From: a virus
Virus record (IMG/VR): IMGVR_UViG_3300005435_000016
Location: 1 to 35,360 of that record
Length of the DNA: 35,360 nt
Strand: one strand, 5' to 3'
Positions 1 through 6,175 of the stretch are shown in pieces. Position numbers and translations under genes: made by a program. The notes below the pieces were generated by a model that worked only from the letters and a program-made list of their open reading frames with translations, did no database searches and had not been told where the DNA came from. Each line of letters opens with the position of its first letter. Position 1 is the stretch's first letter.

Positions 1-67
1 ACGGCTACGGCGCCTATCCCTATCCCCTGGTGACGCGATGATCTACCCAAAGGGAAACGGCTACGGC
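1..67. repeat. Terminal direct repeat, left copy
   Basis: Bases 1-67 are identical to 35294-35360 at the other end. The segment covers the tail of one Gly-X repeat gene, the GTGACGCGATGA junction and the first codons of the next unit. It is best explained as the overlap of a circular contig, or as a contig that broke on both sides within the same tandem gene array. If circular, the non-redundant length is 35293 bases. Confidence 0.85.
3..41 (+). CDS. 3' end of a Gly-X repeat protein gene (partial, cut by window edge)
   Basis: In-frame codons read GYGAYPYPLVTR and then TGA. This is the same C-terminus as the unit at 35077-35334, and it overlaps the ATG of the next unit at 38 by 4 nt. If the contig is circular this is simply the end of the 35077 unit; otherwise it is the end of a further copy. 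Confidence 0.75.
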   Translation, partial: GYGAYPYPLVTR

Positions 68-259
68 AACGGCTACGGCGACGGCTACGGCTACGGCGAC
101 GGCTACGGCAACGGCGACGGCGACGGCAACGGCTACGGCTACGGCTACGGCTACGGCAACGGCTACGGCTACGGCTACGGCTACGGCGACGGCTACGGCT
201 ACGGCGACGGCAACGGCAACGGCTACGGCGCCTATCCCTATCCCCTGGTGACGCGATGA
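38..259 (+). CDS. Gly-X repeat small protein, unit B (73 aa)
   Basis: The protein starts MIYPKG, continues as 29 X-Gly dipeptides and ends AYPYPLVTR. X is Tyr 16, Asn 7, Asp 6; every X codon is TAC, AAC or GAC, and the Gly codons within the repeat are GGC. Alternating Gly puts every X side chain on the same face of an extended strand, as in silk-like (GX)n sequences, so a self-assembling beta structure is a fair inference. No signal peptide or membrane segment is seen. The start overlaps the previous stop as ATGA and lacks a good Shine-Dalgarno, so translation is probably coupled. Function is unknown. The conserved head and tail, shared with three other units, argue that this is a real gene and not a microsatellite shadow. 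Confidence 0.75.
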   Translation: MIYPKGNGYGNGYGDGYGYGDGYGNGDGDGNGYGYGYGYGNGYGYGYGYGDGYGYGDGNGNGYGAYPYPLVTR

Positions 260-671
260 TCTACCCAAAGGGAAACGGCTACGGCAACGGCTACGGAGAC
301 GGATACGGATACGGAAACGGAGACGGAGACGGATACGGAGACGGATACGGAAACGGATACGGATACGGATACGGAAACGGAAACGGAAACGGATACGGAT
401 ACGGAAACGGATACGGATACGGAGACGGATACGGAGACGGATACGGAAACGGATACGGAAACGGAAACGGAGACGGTCGTTATCCCTACCACCTGGTGAC
501 GCGATGAAATACCCCAACGGAAACGGAGACGGATACGGATACGGATACGGATACGGAAACGGAAACGGAGACGGATACGGATACGGAAACGGAGACGGAG
601 ACGGATACGGATACGGAAACGGAGACGGAAACGGATACGGAGACGGATACGGAGACGGAGACGGATACGGT
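53..671 (+). repeat. Hexanucleotide repeat array (DACGGC / DACGGA)n in three tandem gene units
   Basis: Three blocks (53-229, 271-477, 519-671) consist of a 6-bp unit in which only one position varies freely: T, A or G, never C. Block one has GGC glycines, block three GGA, and block two starts GGC and switches to GGA. A fourth block is at 35092-35304. The 6-bp period keeps the reading frame at any copy number, so length change by slippage would not break the genes. The same strand read in reverse gives Ala-Val or Ser-Val repeats in which the variable base is a silent valine wobble. Confidence 0.9.
256..507 (+). CDS. Gly-X repeat small protein, unit C (83 aa), mosaic codon type
   Basis: MIYPKG head, 34 X-Gly dipeptides (Tyr 16, Asn 11, Asp 7) and tail RYPYHLVTR. 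The first 41 bases match units A and B, including GGC glycine codons; from about base 297 the glycines become GGA, as in unit D, and the tail is D-like. It therefore looks like a recombinant between two array subtypes. ATGA overlaps join it to the units on either side. No recognised family; function unknown. Confidence 0.75.
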   Translation: MIYPKGNGYGNGYGDGYGYGNGDGDGYGDGYGNGYGYGYGNGNGNGYGYGNGYGYGDGYGDGYGNGYGNGNGDGRYPYHLVTR

Positions 672-710
672 CGTTATCCCTACCATCTGGTGACGCGAGA
701 AAATTTATGA
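504..710 (+). CDS. Gly-X repeat small protein, unit D, last in array (68 aa)
   Basis: The variant head is MKYPNG, followed by 25 X-Gly dipeptides (Tyr 11, Asn 6, Asp 8, all GGA-type) and the tail RYPYHLVTRENL. Unlike the other units it does not stop directly after VTR: the reading frame runs on for ENL before a TGA that overlaps the recT ATG (ATGA at 707-710). This extension may be the remnant of the gene end that preceded recT before the array formed (inference). Function unknown; recT translation is probably coupled to it. Confidence 0.75.
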   Translation: MKYPNGNGDGYGYGYGYGNGNGDGYGYGNGDGDGYGYGNGDGNGYGDGYGDGDGYGRYPYHLVTRENL

Positions 711-1693
711 GCAACGAAATCGCCCCCTATCAAGATGCCATTAAGAACTCGCGTGATCGGTTCATGAAGGTCGCCGCGTCATCGGTGAACTATGACCGTG
801 AGTCCATCTTCGCTATGCAGGCGTTGATGAAGAATGATTACTCCATGAAGACGGCGAATCAGAACCCCCAATCCGTCATTCTGGCGATGATCAACGTAGC
901 CTCTACAGGGCTGACGCTAAATCCTGCCAATGGGTATGCCTACCTCGTCCCCCGGGACGGCGCTATCGTTCTGGACATCAGTTACAAGGGACTGATCAAG
1001 ATAGGTACGGACTGCGGCGCCATCGTCTGGTCAAGAGCTGACATCGTGTACGCCGAAGACACCTTCAAGTATCACGGCCCCGCCCGTATTCCTGATCATG
1101 ATGCCGACCCTTTCAAGAAGGATCGAGGCGAGATAGTAGGAGCCTATTGCATAGCCAAGACGAAGGATGGAGACATTCTGACCGAGACGATGCCAGTTTC
1201 CGAGCTGGAAAAGATCCGAGGTAAGTCAACCGCTTTCGTGAAGGGTCAGCCAGGAAGAAAGGGGCCATGGGAGGAATGGTTTGAGCAGATGGCGAAGAAG
1301 GCTGTCATCAAGCGTGCCAGCAAGACATGGCCGTACACTGATGATCGTCTTGCCCAGGCTATCGAAGTGGCCAACGTCTCCGAAGGAGGATATGATTTCG
1401 AAGGACGTCCAGATCAAATCAGCATTGAGGATACGCGGAAGAAGCTTTGCGACGAAGCCTACGAGCAGTACGGTCCTTCCGTCGATATCATCAAGGAAAA
1501 GATTAAAGCATGGGTCGATCAAGGTGAAGATGATGATTCGGATGAACTTTATACCGTCGCCGAGACATGGTCGGGAATTCCTTCCGCCGCGCAAATGGAT
1601 TTGTGGCTAGCTCCCACCAAAGGGGGCGTGTTTACCACGTTTGAGCGCGACACGATCAAGTCAAAGCTACCTAAGTTGGTACCATCTGCATGA
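707..1693 (+). CDS. recT: RecT-family single-strand annealing protein
   Basis: A 328-aa protein with hallmarks of RecT annealases: STGLTLNPANGYAYLVPR near residues 66-83, a following YKGLIKIG segment, and a C-terminal EEWFEQMAKKAVIKRASK helix near residues 189-206. RecT binds single-stranded DNA and promotes annealing and strand invasion in phage recombination. The usual partner 5'-3' exonuclease (RecE or lambda-exo type) is not found beside it or elsewhere in the window. The ATG overlaps the stop of the last Gly-X repeat gene by 4 nt, so its expression is tied to translation through the array. Length is slightly above the Rac RecT (269 aa) because of an acidic C-terminal extension. Confidence 0.93.
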   Translation: MSNEIAPYQDAIKNSRDRFMKVAASSVNYDRESIFAMQALMKNDYSMKTANQNPQSVILAMINVASTGLTLNPANGYAYLVPRDGAIVLDISYKGLIKIGTDCGAIVWSRADIVYAEDTFKYHGPARIPDHDADPFKKDRGEIVGAYCIAKTKDGDILTETMPVSELEKIRGKSTAFVKGQPGRKGPWEEWFEQMAKKAVIKRASKTWPYTDDRLAQAIEVANVSEGGYDFEGRPDQISIEDTRKKLCDEAYEQYGPSVDIIKEKIKAWVDQGEDDDSDELYTVAETWSGIPSAAQMDLWLAPTKGGVFTTFERDTIKSKLPKLVPSA

Positions 1694-1854
1694 AAACCTC
1701 CACCAGCTACCAAAAGGGTCACGTATGCCTGCATGATCTGGCAGCAGCGGGAAGGAAGTCGCGAAAGGTGAGTCCCTGGGGTTATGTACCCTATAACGCT
1801 AACGCACTGAAAACGATACGGCTTGAGAGGATCAAGCAGGCGGCAAATAAGTGA
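1690..1854 (+). CDS. Small basic protein, 54 aa, unknown
   Basis: ORF between recT and ninB with ATGA overlap to recT and GTGA overlap to ninB, which strongly supports translation. The product is basic (MKTSTSYQKGHV... ending ERIKQAANK), with no recognised motif, membrane span or cysteine pair. Its position suggests a recombination accessory or simply a small operon gene. Confidence 0.7.
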   Translation: MKTSTSYQKGHVCLHDLAAAGRKSRKVSPWGYVPYNANALKTIRLERIKQAANK

Positions 1855-2267
1855 GCGTTCAGACCTTCCGATTACCTAAGACTGACCGCGAACGCATCGC
1901 CGACAACCTGCGTGCGTTCGTGATGACCGCGTTACCGGGGAAAGAGTTGCGCGTGGAGGTGTCGGAGTATCGGAAGCGGCGTAGCGATGAACAAAATCGT
2001 TACCTGTGGGGTAGCGTGTATCCGTCGATCATCGCGGCCGGTGGCGAACAGTTGCGAGGCTGGACGGCCGAGGATATCCACGAATACCTGCTTGGCGAAA
2101 TATACGGCTGGGAAACGCTGGAGGGATTCGGCCGTAAGCGTCTGCGCCCACTCCGCCGTAGCTCGAAGATGTCTACGGTCGAGTTTGCTGGGTACGTCGC
2201 GCAAATTCAGCAGCGCATGGCCATCCTAGGCATCTATGTCGCCGACCCGATGGAGATGGTCGCATGA
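1851..2267 (+). CDS. ninB: NinB-like recombination protein
   Basis: A 138-aa protein with the NinB signature KRRSDEQNRYLWGSVYP at about residues 42-58, followed by the HEYLLGEIYGW region. NinB (lambda Orf family) binds ssDNA and SSB and acts in RecFOR-independent recombination. The start is GTG, overlapping the previous stop as GTGA. It sits with RecT, a common pairing in phage recombination modules. Family assignment is by motif recognition only. Confidence 0.85.
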   Translation: MSVQTFRLPKTDRERIADNLRAFVMTALPGKELRVEVSEYRKRRSDEQNRYLWGSVYPSIIAAGGEQLRGWTAEDIHEYLLGEIYGWETLEGFGRKRLRPLRRSSKMSTVEFAGYVAQIQQRMAILGIYVADPMEMVA

Positions 2268-2434
2268 ACCCACGCACTCAGCCGACGCCAGAAAAGAATT
2301 GCGAGCATTGCGGAAAGATATTCGTGCGCGGACATGTGGGGAAAAAACACATGCTTGAGCCGTACAAGAAGTTCATGGCGCGCCGGTTTTGTTCAAAGAC
2401 GTGCGCTGTCGATGGCTGCACGCGCATGGCATGA
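2264..2434 (+). CDS. Small zinc-finger-like protein, 56 aa
   Basis: ATGA overlap with ninB. The protein contains CEHCGK (about residues 13-18) and FCSKTCAVDGC (about residues 42-52), i.e. CxxC followed by CxxxC and a further Cys, with many Lys/Arg between. This is typical of a short treble-clef or zinc-ribbon protein. Function unknown; nucleic-acid binding is plausible given the recombination neighbours. Confidence 0.7.
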   Translation: MNPRTQPTPEKNCEHCGKIFVRGHVGKKHMLEPYKKFMARRFCSKTCAVDGCTRMA

Positions 2435-2443
2435 GCTAGCCGT

Positions 2444-2725
2444 ATGACTACCGCCGCAGATAAGCGCTGGTTCGCCGCCGTCGCCAGCTTGGAAACGTGC
2501 AGCCTATGCGGTAAGTGGGGCGTACAGGTAGCGCATCGCAATGAAGGTCGTGGCATGAGTCAGAAGTCGGCATCACACATGACCTCAGCACTTTGCCCTG
2601 ATTGTCACCACGAAATAGATAACGGTAAGCATCTGTCCCAAGATGAACGCCGATCACAGATGGATCGCGCCATAGTCATCACGCACGACCGGCTTATCAG
2701 GGCTGGGAAACTTCGTCTAACTTAA
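2444..2725 (+). CDS. YbcO-like (DUF1364) small nuclease
   Basis: A 93-aa protein with CSLCG, then VAHRNEGRGM, then CPDCHHEIDNG. The order CxxC, AH, CxxCHxxID is that of the DUF1364/YbcO family of phage HNH-like nucleases found next to ninB-type genes in lambdoid phages. The cysteines would bind zinc and the histidines would sit in the beta-beta-alpha metal site. It starts 9 nt after the previous stop. A role in processing recombination intermediates is inferred from the family and context. Confidence 0.75.
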   Translation: MTTAADKRWFAAVASLETCSLCGKWGVQVAHRNEGRGMSQKSASHMTSALCPDCHHEIDNGKHLSQDERRSQMDRAIVITHDRLIRAGKLRLT

Positions 2726-2797
2726 AGTCCGCTGGGGAGTGGAACGCCTAGCATGCTGGCGAAAAATTCATGCAACCACCACGAAGAGGATTGAGGG

Positions 2798-3013
2798 ATG
2801 AATAAGAGAGAATATGCAAAGCGTGCTGCGCATGCGCATACTAACCTCAACACATGGGGCGCAGTGATTTCCATCCTTGAGGGGGCTATGCTCTACGGAA
2901 ACAGCAATCAGCATAACGCAGCCGTCAAAGTCATCAAGATAGCAAAGGCCGAACAACAGAAATTTCTTCGCGCATTCGATACTGCGATGAATCAAGTGGA
3001 TTCACAGCCATGA
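2798..3013 (+). CDS. Hypothetical protein, 71 aa
   Basis: Preceded by GAGGATTGAGGG, a good ribosome site. The protein is soluble and helical, with no motif recognised (MNKREYAKRAAHAH..., AKAEQQKFLRAFDTAM). Its stop overlaps the next ATG by 4 nt. The 72-base gap before it is the longest break in this part of the operon. Confidence 0.65.
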   Translation: MNKREYAKRAAHAHTNLNTWGAVISILEGAMLYGNSNQHNAAVKVIKIAKAEQQKFLRAFDTAMNQVDSQP

Positions 3014-3294
3014 CCAACCTCACGAAAGATTTGGCGGAGGTGGTAAAGGCTTGTGCCTATGCCGATGGACATGCGCCACTATCTGATACTGAACTTGATC
3101 TTCGTTTATTCATCCGCACCCGCCACGCCACCATCCAGCAGAACGCCGAGGCTGCGCTGCGGCTCAGGTCGTTGGAGCAGGCGATGGGAGAGTGCGATAG
3201 ACGCGAGATGTATATACGTCAAGCGTCTATCAAGTGGCTGAATGATCGATCCAATGAAATCCTGCGCGAATGGAAGGAGAAGGGCGATGAGTGA
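3010..3294 (+). CDS. Hypothetical helical protein, 94 aa
   Basis: ATGA overlap with the upstream gene. Charged, heptad-like helices from about residue 40 on (AALRLRSLEQAMGECDRRE) suggest a coiled coil. No known domain recognised. The downstream gene starts within its last codons. Confidence 0.65.
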   Translation: MTNLTKDLAEVVKACAYADGHAPLSDTELDLRLFIRTRHATIQQNAEAALRLRSLEQAMGECDRREMYIRQASIKWLNDRSNEILREWKEKGDE

Positions 3295-3556
3295 CCCATG
3301 TCGCGAGGCGTTTGAGGGATGGTCTGTGGATCAGTATCCACAGGTAGTCGGCGTCAGTAGTGGTAGCCAGATGCATATTGATCTGGCGAAAGAACGCGCT
3401 TATGAAATCTGGAAAGCAGCATGGAACACCCGCGCCAACACCGGAGACTGGAATGCTATGCGTGAGGTAATCAGAAACCTATACGCGCCTGGACATCCGA
3501 TGATGACGGCTGCGGCAGACAAACTCACCGCCGCTCTGCCAGGGAATCAGGGATGA
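3287..3556 (+). CDS. Hypothetical protein, 89 aa
   Basis: The start ATG at 3287 is chosen because GGAAGGAGAAGG precedes it; it overlaps the end of the upstream gene by 8 nt. Sequence begins MSDPCREAFEGW and includes AYEIWKAAWNTR, a pattern common in small phage early proteins. No function assigned. It is the last full plus-strand gene before the convergent lysis cassette. Confidence 0.65.
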   Translation: MSDPCREAFEGWSVDQYPQVVGVSSGSQMHIDLAKERAYEIWKAAWNTRANTGDWNAMREVIRNLYAPGHPMMTAAADKLTAALPGNQG

Positions 3557-4068
3557 TATGCCCGTTCTGCGTTGAGTACGCCCTGCAATCCAACTATTTG
3601 GGCGTCGAGCTGGCGTTCTCGGGTGTCGGCGGCGTCACCAATTCGAATAATTTGTATCGCAGTTGAAACGCGGTCGCTAAGGGCTTGGGTGGCGACTGCA
3701 TCAAGGGCGCGGGAACGGGCGGTAGCGGCGGTGATGTTGCCACTACTTGGGCACACGGAGCTGTCGCGCAGCCGGAGAGTGCCGCCAGTGACGCCAGAAG
3801 CAACGGAATCAGCCACAGCAGGGACTTTTTCATGGAGGATCGCCTGGTAGTGCGCATTGAGCGCGTTGTAGGAGTTTCGCATCATCTCGGCATGCAGGTC
3901 ATTGTCGGCTTGAGCCTTGGCCACCGCGACTTGCTGAACCACTTTCGCTGCATCCCATTTAGCCTGAACACTGGACGCGCCGGAGTGATGGCCCCATAGG
4001 AAGATTCCCATAAGAAGAAACAGGATAAGCGCTGCACCAGCAAGCTTCATGTAGATCGATGCCATCAT
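3547..4068 (-). CDS. Rz: Rz-like inner-membrane spanin
   Basis: A 173-aa protein with an N-terminal transmembrane signal anchor (about residues 8-27, LAGAALILFLLMGIFLWG) and then a long helical periplasmic region. It follows the endolysin with an ATGA overlap. i-spanins bridge to o-spanins across the periplasm to disrupt the outer membrane in the last step of lysis. The complete Rz1-like lipoprotein ORF nested in another frame supports the call. It ends convergently with the early operon. Confidence 0.85.
   Translation of the reverse strand: MMASIYMKLAGAALILFLLMGIFLWGHHSGASSVQAKWDAAKVVQQVAVAKAQADNDLHAEMMRNSYNALNAHYQAILHEKVPAVADSVASGVTGGTLRLRDSSVCPSSGNITAATARSRALDAVATQALSDRVSTAIQIIRIGDAADTRERQLDAQIVGLQGVLNAERAYHP
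3553..3666 (+). CDS. Possible truncated end-of-operon ORF (37 aa)
   Basis: An ORF coupled by ATGA to the upstream gene. It starts MICPFC, like many small zinc-binding phage proteins, but the rest is antisense to the Rz/Rz1 genes and shows no matching second Cys pair. It may be the 5' stub of a gene cut off where the early and late modules were joined, or it may be chance. Confidence 0.3.
   Translation: MICPFCVEYALQSNYLGVELAFSGVGGVTNSNNLYRS
3594..3833 (-). CDS. Rz1: Rz1-like outer-membrane spanin lipoprotein, nested in Rz
   Basis: A 79-aa protein from MKKSLLWLIPLLL, with a hydrophobic signal and the lipobox LSGC, so Cys would be lipidated after signal peptidase II cleavage. The mature part is proline-rich (PPLPPVPAPLMQSPPKP), as in Rz1. 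It lies entirely inside the Rz gene in a different frame, the classic nested layout. A start eight codons upstream (3857) is possible; neither start has a strong ribosome site. Confidence 0.85.
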   Translation of the reverse strand: MKKSLLWLIPLLLASLAALSGCATAPCAQVVATSPPLPPVPAPLMQSPPKPLATAFQLRYKLFELVTPPTPENASSTPK

Positions 4069-4601
4069 GATGTTACTCCCAATGCCTTCTGAGCCTTTTG
4101 CCAGAGGTCAAATCGATCGCTACAGCCATTGAGTCCTCCGTTGATCTTTCGCGTGATGCCGGGAAAGTCGCCCGAATCAGCCAACGCATTGAGATCTCGG
4201 GATGACCAAAACCAAGCCGCTGATCGTGCCGCAGCAGGCGACTGTTCCAAGGCTATGGGGTTGGCGATGAAATCGACGCCTAGCGCCTTGCTGACGGCTT
4301 GATAGTTGGTTCGACCGGTGATTTGGATCAATCCGCGTCCTCGGAACAGTGGCCCATCGCCCGGGTAGACATTCCCTAGATCGGTTCGGCCTTCGTATCG
4401 AAGTTGTGCCGCTGTCGGACCCCATAGTTCCACGGTGTAGTAGAGGCCTGCGGACTCATGTCCCACCTGGGCCAAGAACGCCGCCTGACGCCTCGGTGTG
4501 TCGATGCCGAACTCACCCATAGCTGCGGTGATCGGATCAATCCAGAAGGCCGCCTTCGCGACGTTGGCTCCTGTGCATGCCTGTAACTGCGAAGCGTCCA
4601 T
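4065..4601 (-). CDS. Endolysin, glycoside hydrolase family 19-like
   Basis: About 178 aa with a chitinase-19/lysozyme-type core: an FLAQVGHESAGL segment carrying the expected catalytic Glu, FRGRGLIQITGRTNY, and a C-terminal TRKINGG. These are typical of phage GH19 muramidases that cleave peptidoglycan. No signal peptide, so export depends on the holin. ATG at 4601 is chosen because it forms a TGATG junction with the small membrane ORF upstream; a GTG at 4610 in the same frame is an alternative. Confidence 0.9.
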   Translation of the reverse strand: MDASQLQACTGANVAKAAFWIDPITAAMGEFGIDTPRRQAAFLAQVGHESAGLYYTVELWGPTAAQLRYEGRTDLGNVYPGDGPLFRGRGLIQITGRTNYQAVSKALGVDFIANPIALEQSPAAARSAAWFWSSRDLNALADSGDFPGITRKINGGLNGCSDRFDLWQKAQKALGVTS

Positions 4602-4702
4602 CACTGCCACGAGTCCTTACCGCTGAACAGCCAGCGAAGTATCAGGTAGCCACCACCAATGACGACCACGACACCGCACACTACCCAGTCGAAGGCGTTC
4701 AT
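4601..4702 (-). CDS. Small single-span membrane protein, 33 aa (possible antiholin or second holin)
   Basis: A very short ORF joined by TGATG overlaps to both the holin (upstream) and the endolysin (downstream). The product MNAFDWVVCGVVVVIGGGY, then LILRWLFSGKDSWQ, is essentially one transmembrane helix with a short charged C-terminus. Position and size suit a holin partner or pinholin-like protein, but this is inference from context. Confidence 0.65.
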   Translation of the reverse strand: MNAFDWVVCGVVVVIGGGYLILRWLFSGKDSWQ

Positions 4703-4980
4703 CACGCCTGCTCCGAATTGTTTCCGGAATCCCGATCACGTAGCTTAGGCTGTGGCACACCACGAGCGATGATGGAGGCGAAGGTAAAGAGGACGGCCGC
4801 AGACACCAGCATGCCGATAATCTGTTCAGGAACCCATCGTACCGAGGCAGGATCTACCGTCTTGAACCCTTCATAGGCGGCGACTGCTGCCGAGCACGCA
4901 CCCGATACCGTGCTGAACCATACGGAAGAGAACTTCCAAAGGTTGACCAATCGGCCATCAAGTTCATCAATGAGGTTCAT
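4702..4980 (-). CDS. Putative holin, 92 aa
   Basis: Two hydrophobic segments are seen, about residues 19-40 (SSVWFSTVSGACSAAVAAYE) and about residues 54-73 (IIGMLVSAAVLFTFASIIAR), with an N-terminal acidic region and a charged C-terminus. Size, topology and position directly before the endolysin fit a class II holin that permeabilises the inner membrane at a set time. Start overlaps the upstream stop by ATGA. Confidence 0.75.
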   Translation of the reverse strand: MNLIDELDGRLVNLWKFSSVWFSTVSGACSAAVAAYEGFKTVDPASVRWVPEQIIGMLVSAAVLFTFASIIARGVPQPKLRDRDSGNNSEQA

Positions 4981-5153
4981 GTTTGATCGTCCAATTCATC
5001 AGCAATACCACGAAGCAGGGAAGCTGCTTCGGCATGCCCTAATGACCGACCATTGAACATCACCCATGGCGATGTACTTGCCGTTGCTGAGGGACTTGTG
5101 GGATGCGGACCACCGCCAATGATGACGATATCGTCAGGGCTTACTTTGCTCAT
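4977..5153 (-). CDS. Small hypothetical protein, 58 aa
   Basis: Begins MSKVSPDDIVIIGGGPHPTS and ends RGIADELDDQT. It overlaps the holin start by ATGA and the end of the upstream gene by 20 nt, fitting the tight packing of the late operon. No membrane segment and no recognised domain. The coupled position suggests a real late gene. Confidence 0.65.
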   Translation of the reverse strand: MSKVSPDDIVIIGGGPHPTSPSATASTSPWVMFNGRSLGHAEAASLLRGIADELDDQT

Positions 5154-5505
5154 GATGGATATCCTTTTGTTTCATCTGATCATCGACTTCCTTCGCCAGC
5201 TTTGGGGCCCATTGAAGAATGATCGACAGTTTGTCATTGGCGTTCTCAAGCTTGTGTTCTTGTTCCGCCGATGATACGACTTGCTTGGTCTGCTCTTCGC
5301 GCCAGTTCCAGGTCATCGTTACCACGATGGCGCAACATATCGTGGAAATCCAGACGGCTATCCACATCGCAGGGTTTCCGGCACTGACAGAGATCGTGGA
5401 ATTTCCCACAACCCGGCTTTCCGTCTTCGTTATGCCATCGAGAACCTTCTCGAACCGACCGATAGCACTAGCGAAACGGGCTATGTCTTCTGCGTCGAGG
5501 TCCAT
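5134..5505 (-). CDS. Hypothetical membrane protein with coiled coil, 123 aa
   Basis: The start is preceded by AAGGA at good spacing. One transmembrane segment lies near residues 45-64 (AMWIAVWISTICCAIVVTMT), then a charged helical stretch. A single-span protein between tail genes and holin may take part in lysis timing or superinfection exclusion; function is not evident. Confidence 0.65.
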   Translation of the reverse strand: MDLDAEDIARFASAIGRFEKVLDGITKTESRVVGNSTISVSAGNPAMWIAVWISTICCAIVVTMTWNWREEQTKQVVSSAEQEHKLENANDKLSIILQWAPKLAKEVDDQMKQKDIHHEQSKP

Positions 5506-5507
5506 AA

Positions 5508-5753
5508 TCAGTCCTTCCGAGTGGGAATTCCAAGCTTTCCGGCAATTTCGTATAGAACGCGACTGAACTGCTTTACATCATCCTTCAACTCAGCGATGTC
5601 GTCTTTCTTGAGGTACATTTCCGAGACATGCAATTTGAATGCTGCAAGCTCCGAACGTGAACGGATGACCATGGCAATCGTCCAAGCCACGAAGCCAGCG
5701 ACACCTACACCGGCCAGGCCTATGACGAAAGTGGTAAAAGTGTCAGGGCTCAT
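5508..5753 (-). CDS. Hypothetical membrane protein, 81 aa
   Basis: Start chosen at MSPDTFTTFVIG because it makes a 4-nt ATGA overlap with the upstream gene; an ATG 30 nt earlier would overlap by 34 nt. One transmembrane helix (about residues 8-28) is followed by a coiled-coil region with KKDDIAELKDDVKQFSRVL. The layout resembles the next gene at 5134-5505, and the two may act together. Confidence 0.65.
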   Translation of the reverse strand: MSPDTFTTFVIGLAGVGVAGFVAWTIAMVIRSRSELAAFKLHVSEMYLKKDDIAELKDDVKQFSRVLYEIAGKLGIPTRKD

Positions 5754-6175
5754 GAGGTCGATCCAGGTTGATGAATAGTCCATCCGAAGGTTGATGGCTG
5801 AGGTAGTTGCGAAATGACCTGAGTGGAGGTAGGAAACGTGGACGGCGGATTGGCACTCGCCGACTGTTGCCACTGGAAACAGGCTTGCCAGACGGCATCG
5901 CGCCAGGCAATTGCCGCGGTGGCATCGGCCGCCCACTGCGTAATGGCGCTGTCTTTGTAGGATATGCACGAGGCGATGGAATCGTAACCATTTTGGCTAG
6001 CGGTCGTGTCCATCCACGTTTGTACGTCCTGCATGAGCATCGCAGCTGCGTCCGCCATCGTCGGTGCCGGCACATCGATAGATGACACTTCGCCAGCCAA
6101 TAGATCAGCTTCATAGGCTATCGCGCGCCAGCTCGTGCGCCCATTAGGGAGGATCGATACGGCGTACATGATCAT
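5750..6175 (-). CDS. Putative tail fibre assembly or accessory protein, 141 aa
   Basis: Directly follows the tail fibre gene with an ATGA overlap, the usual place of a fibre chaperone. The middle contains repeated Ala-rich helices and a WAADATAAIAWRDAVWQACF stretch, similar in character to tail fibre assembly proteins. The C-terminus is Pro/Ser/Thr-rich. Assignment rests on context more than on a clear motif. Confidence 0.5.
   Translation of the reverse strand: MIMYAVSILPNGRTSWRAIAYEADLLAGEVSSIDVPAPTMADAAAMLMQDVQTWMDTTASQNGYDSIASCISYKDSAITQWAADATAAIAWRDAVWQACFQWQQSASANPPSTFPTSTQVISQLPQPSTFGWTIHQPGSTS

Noticed and set aside
53-671. Diversity-generating retroelement target (AAC codons mutated at A)
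   Set aside because: DGRs change both adenines of AAC and can give C; here only the first base varies and C never occurs. There is no reverse transcriptase or template repeat in the window.
1-710. CRISPR array or iteron origin
   Set aside because: The repeats are 6-bp and continuous without unique spacers, and no cas or Rep gene is seen. A DNA-binding role of the hexamers cannot be excluded but has no direct support.
20-714. Long minus-strand ORFs coding Ala-Val and Ser-Val or Arg-(Phe/Ile/Leu) repeats opposite the array
   Set aside because: They are mirror readings of the hexamer repeat, have no conserved heads or tails and no fitting starts, and lie against an operon with coupled plus-strand starts. 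The silent valine wobble is recorded as a property of the repeat, not as a gene.
5508-5969. 153-aa form of the small membrane protein
   Set aside because: The N-terminal part is antisense-like shadow inside the fibre accessory gene; the ATGA start at 5753 fits better.
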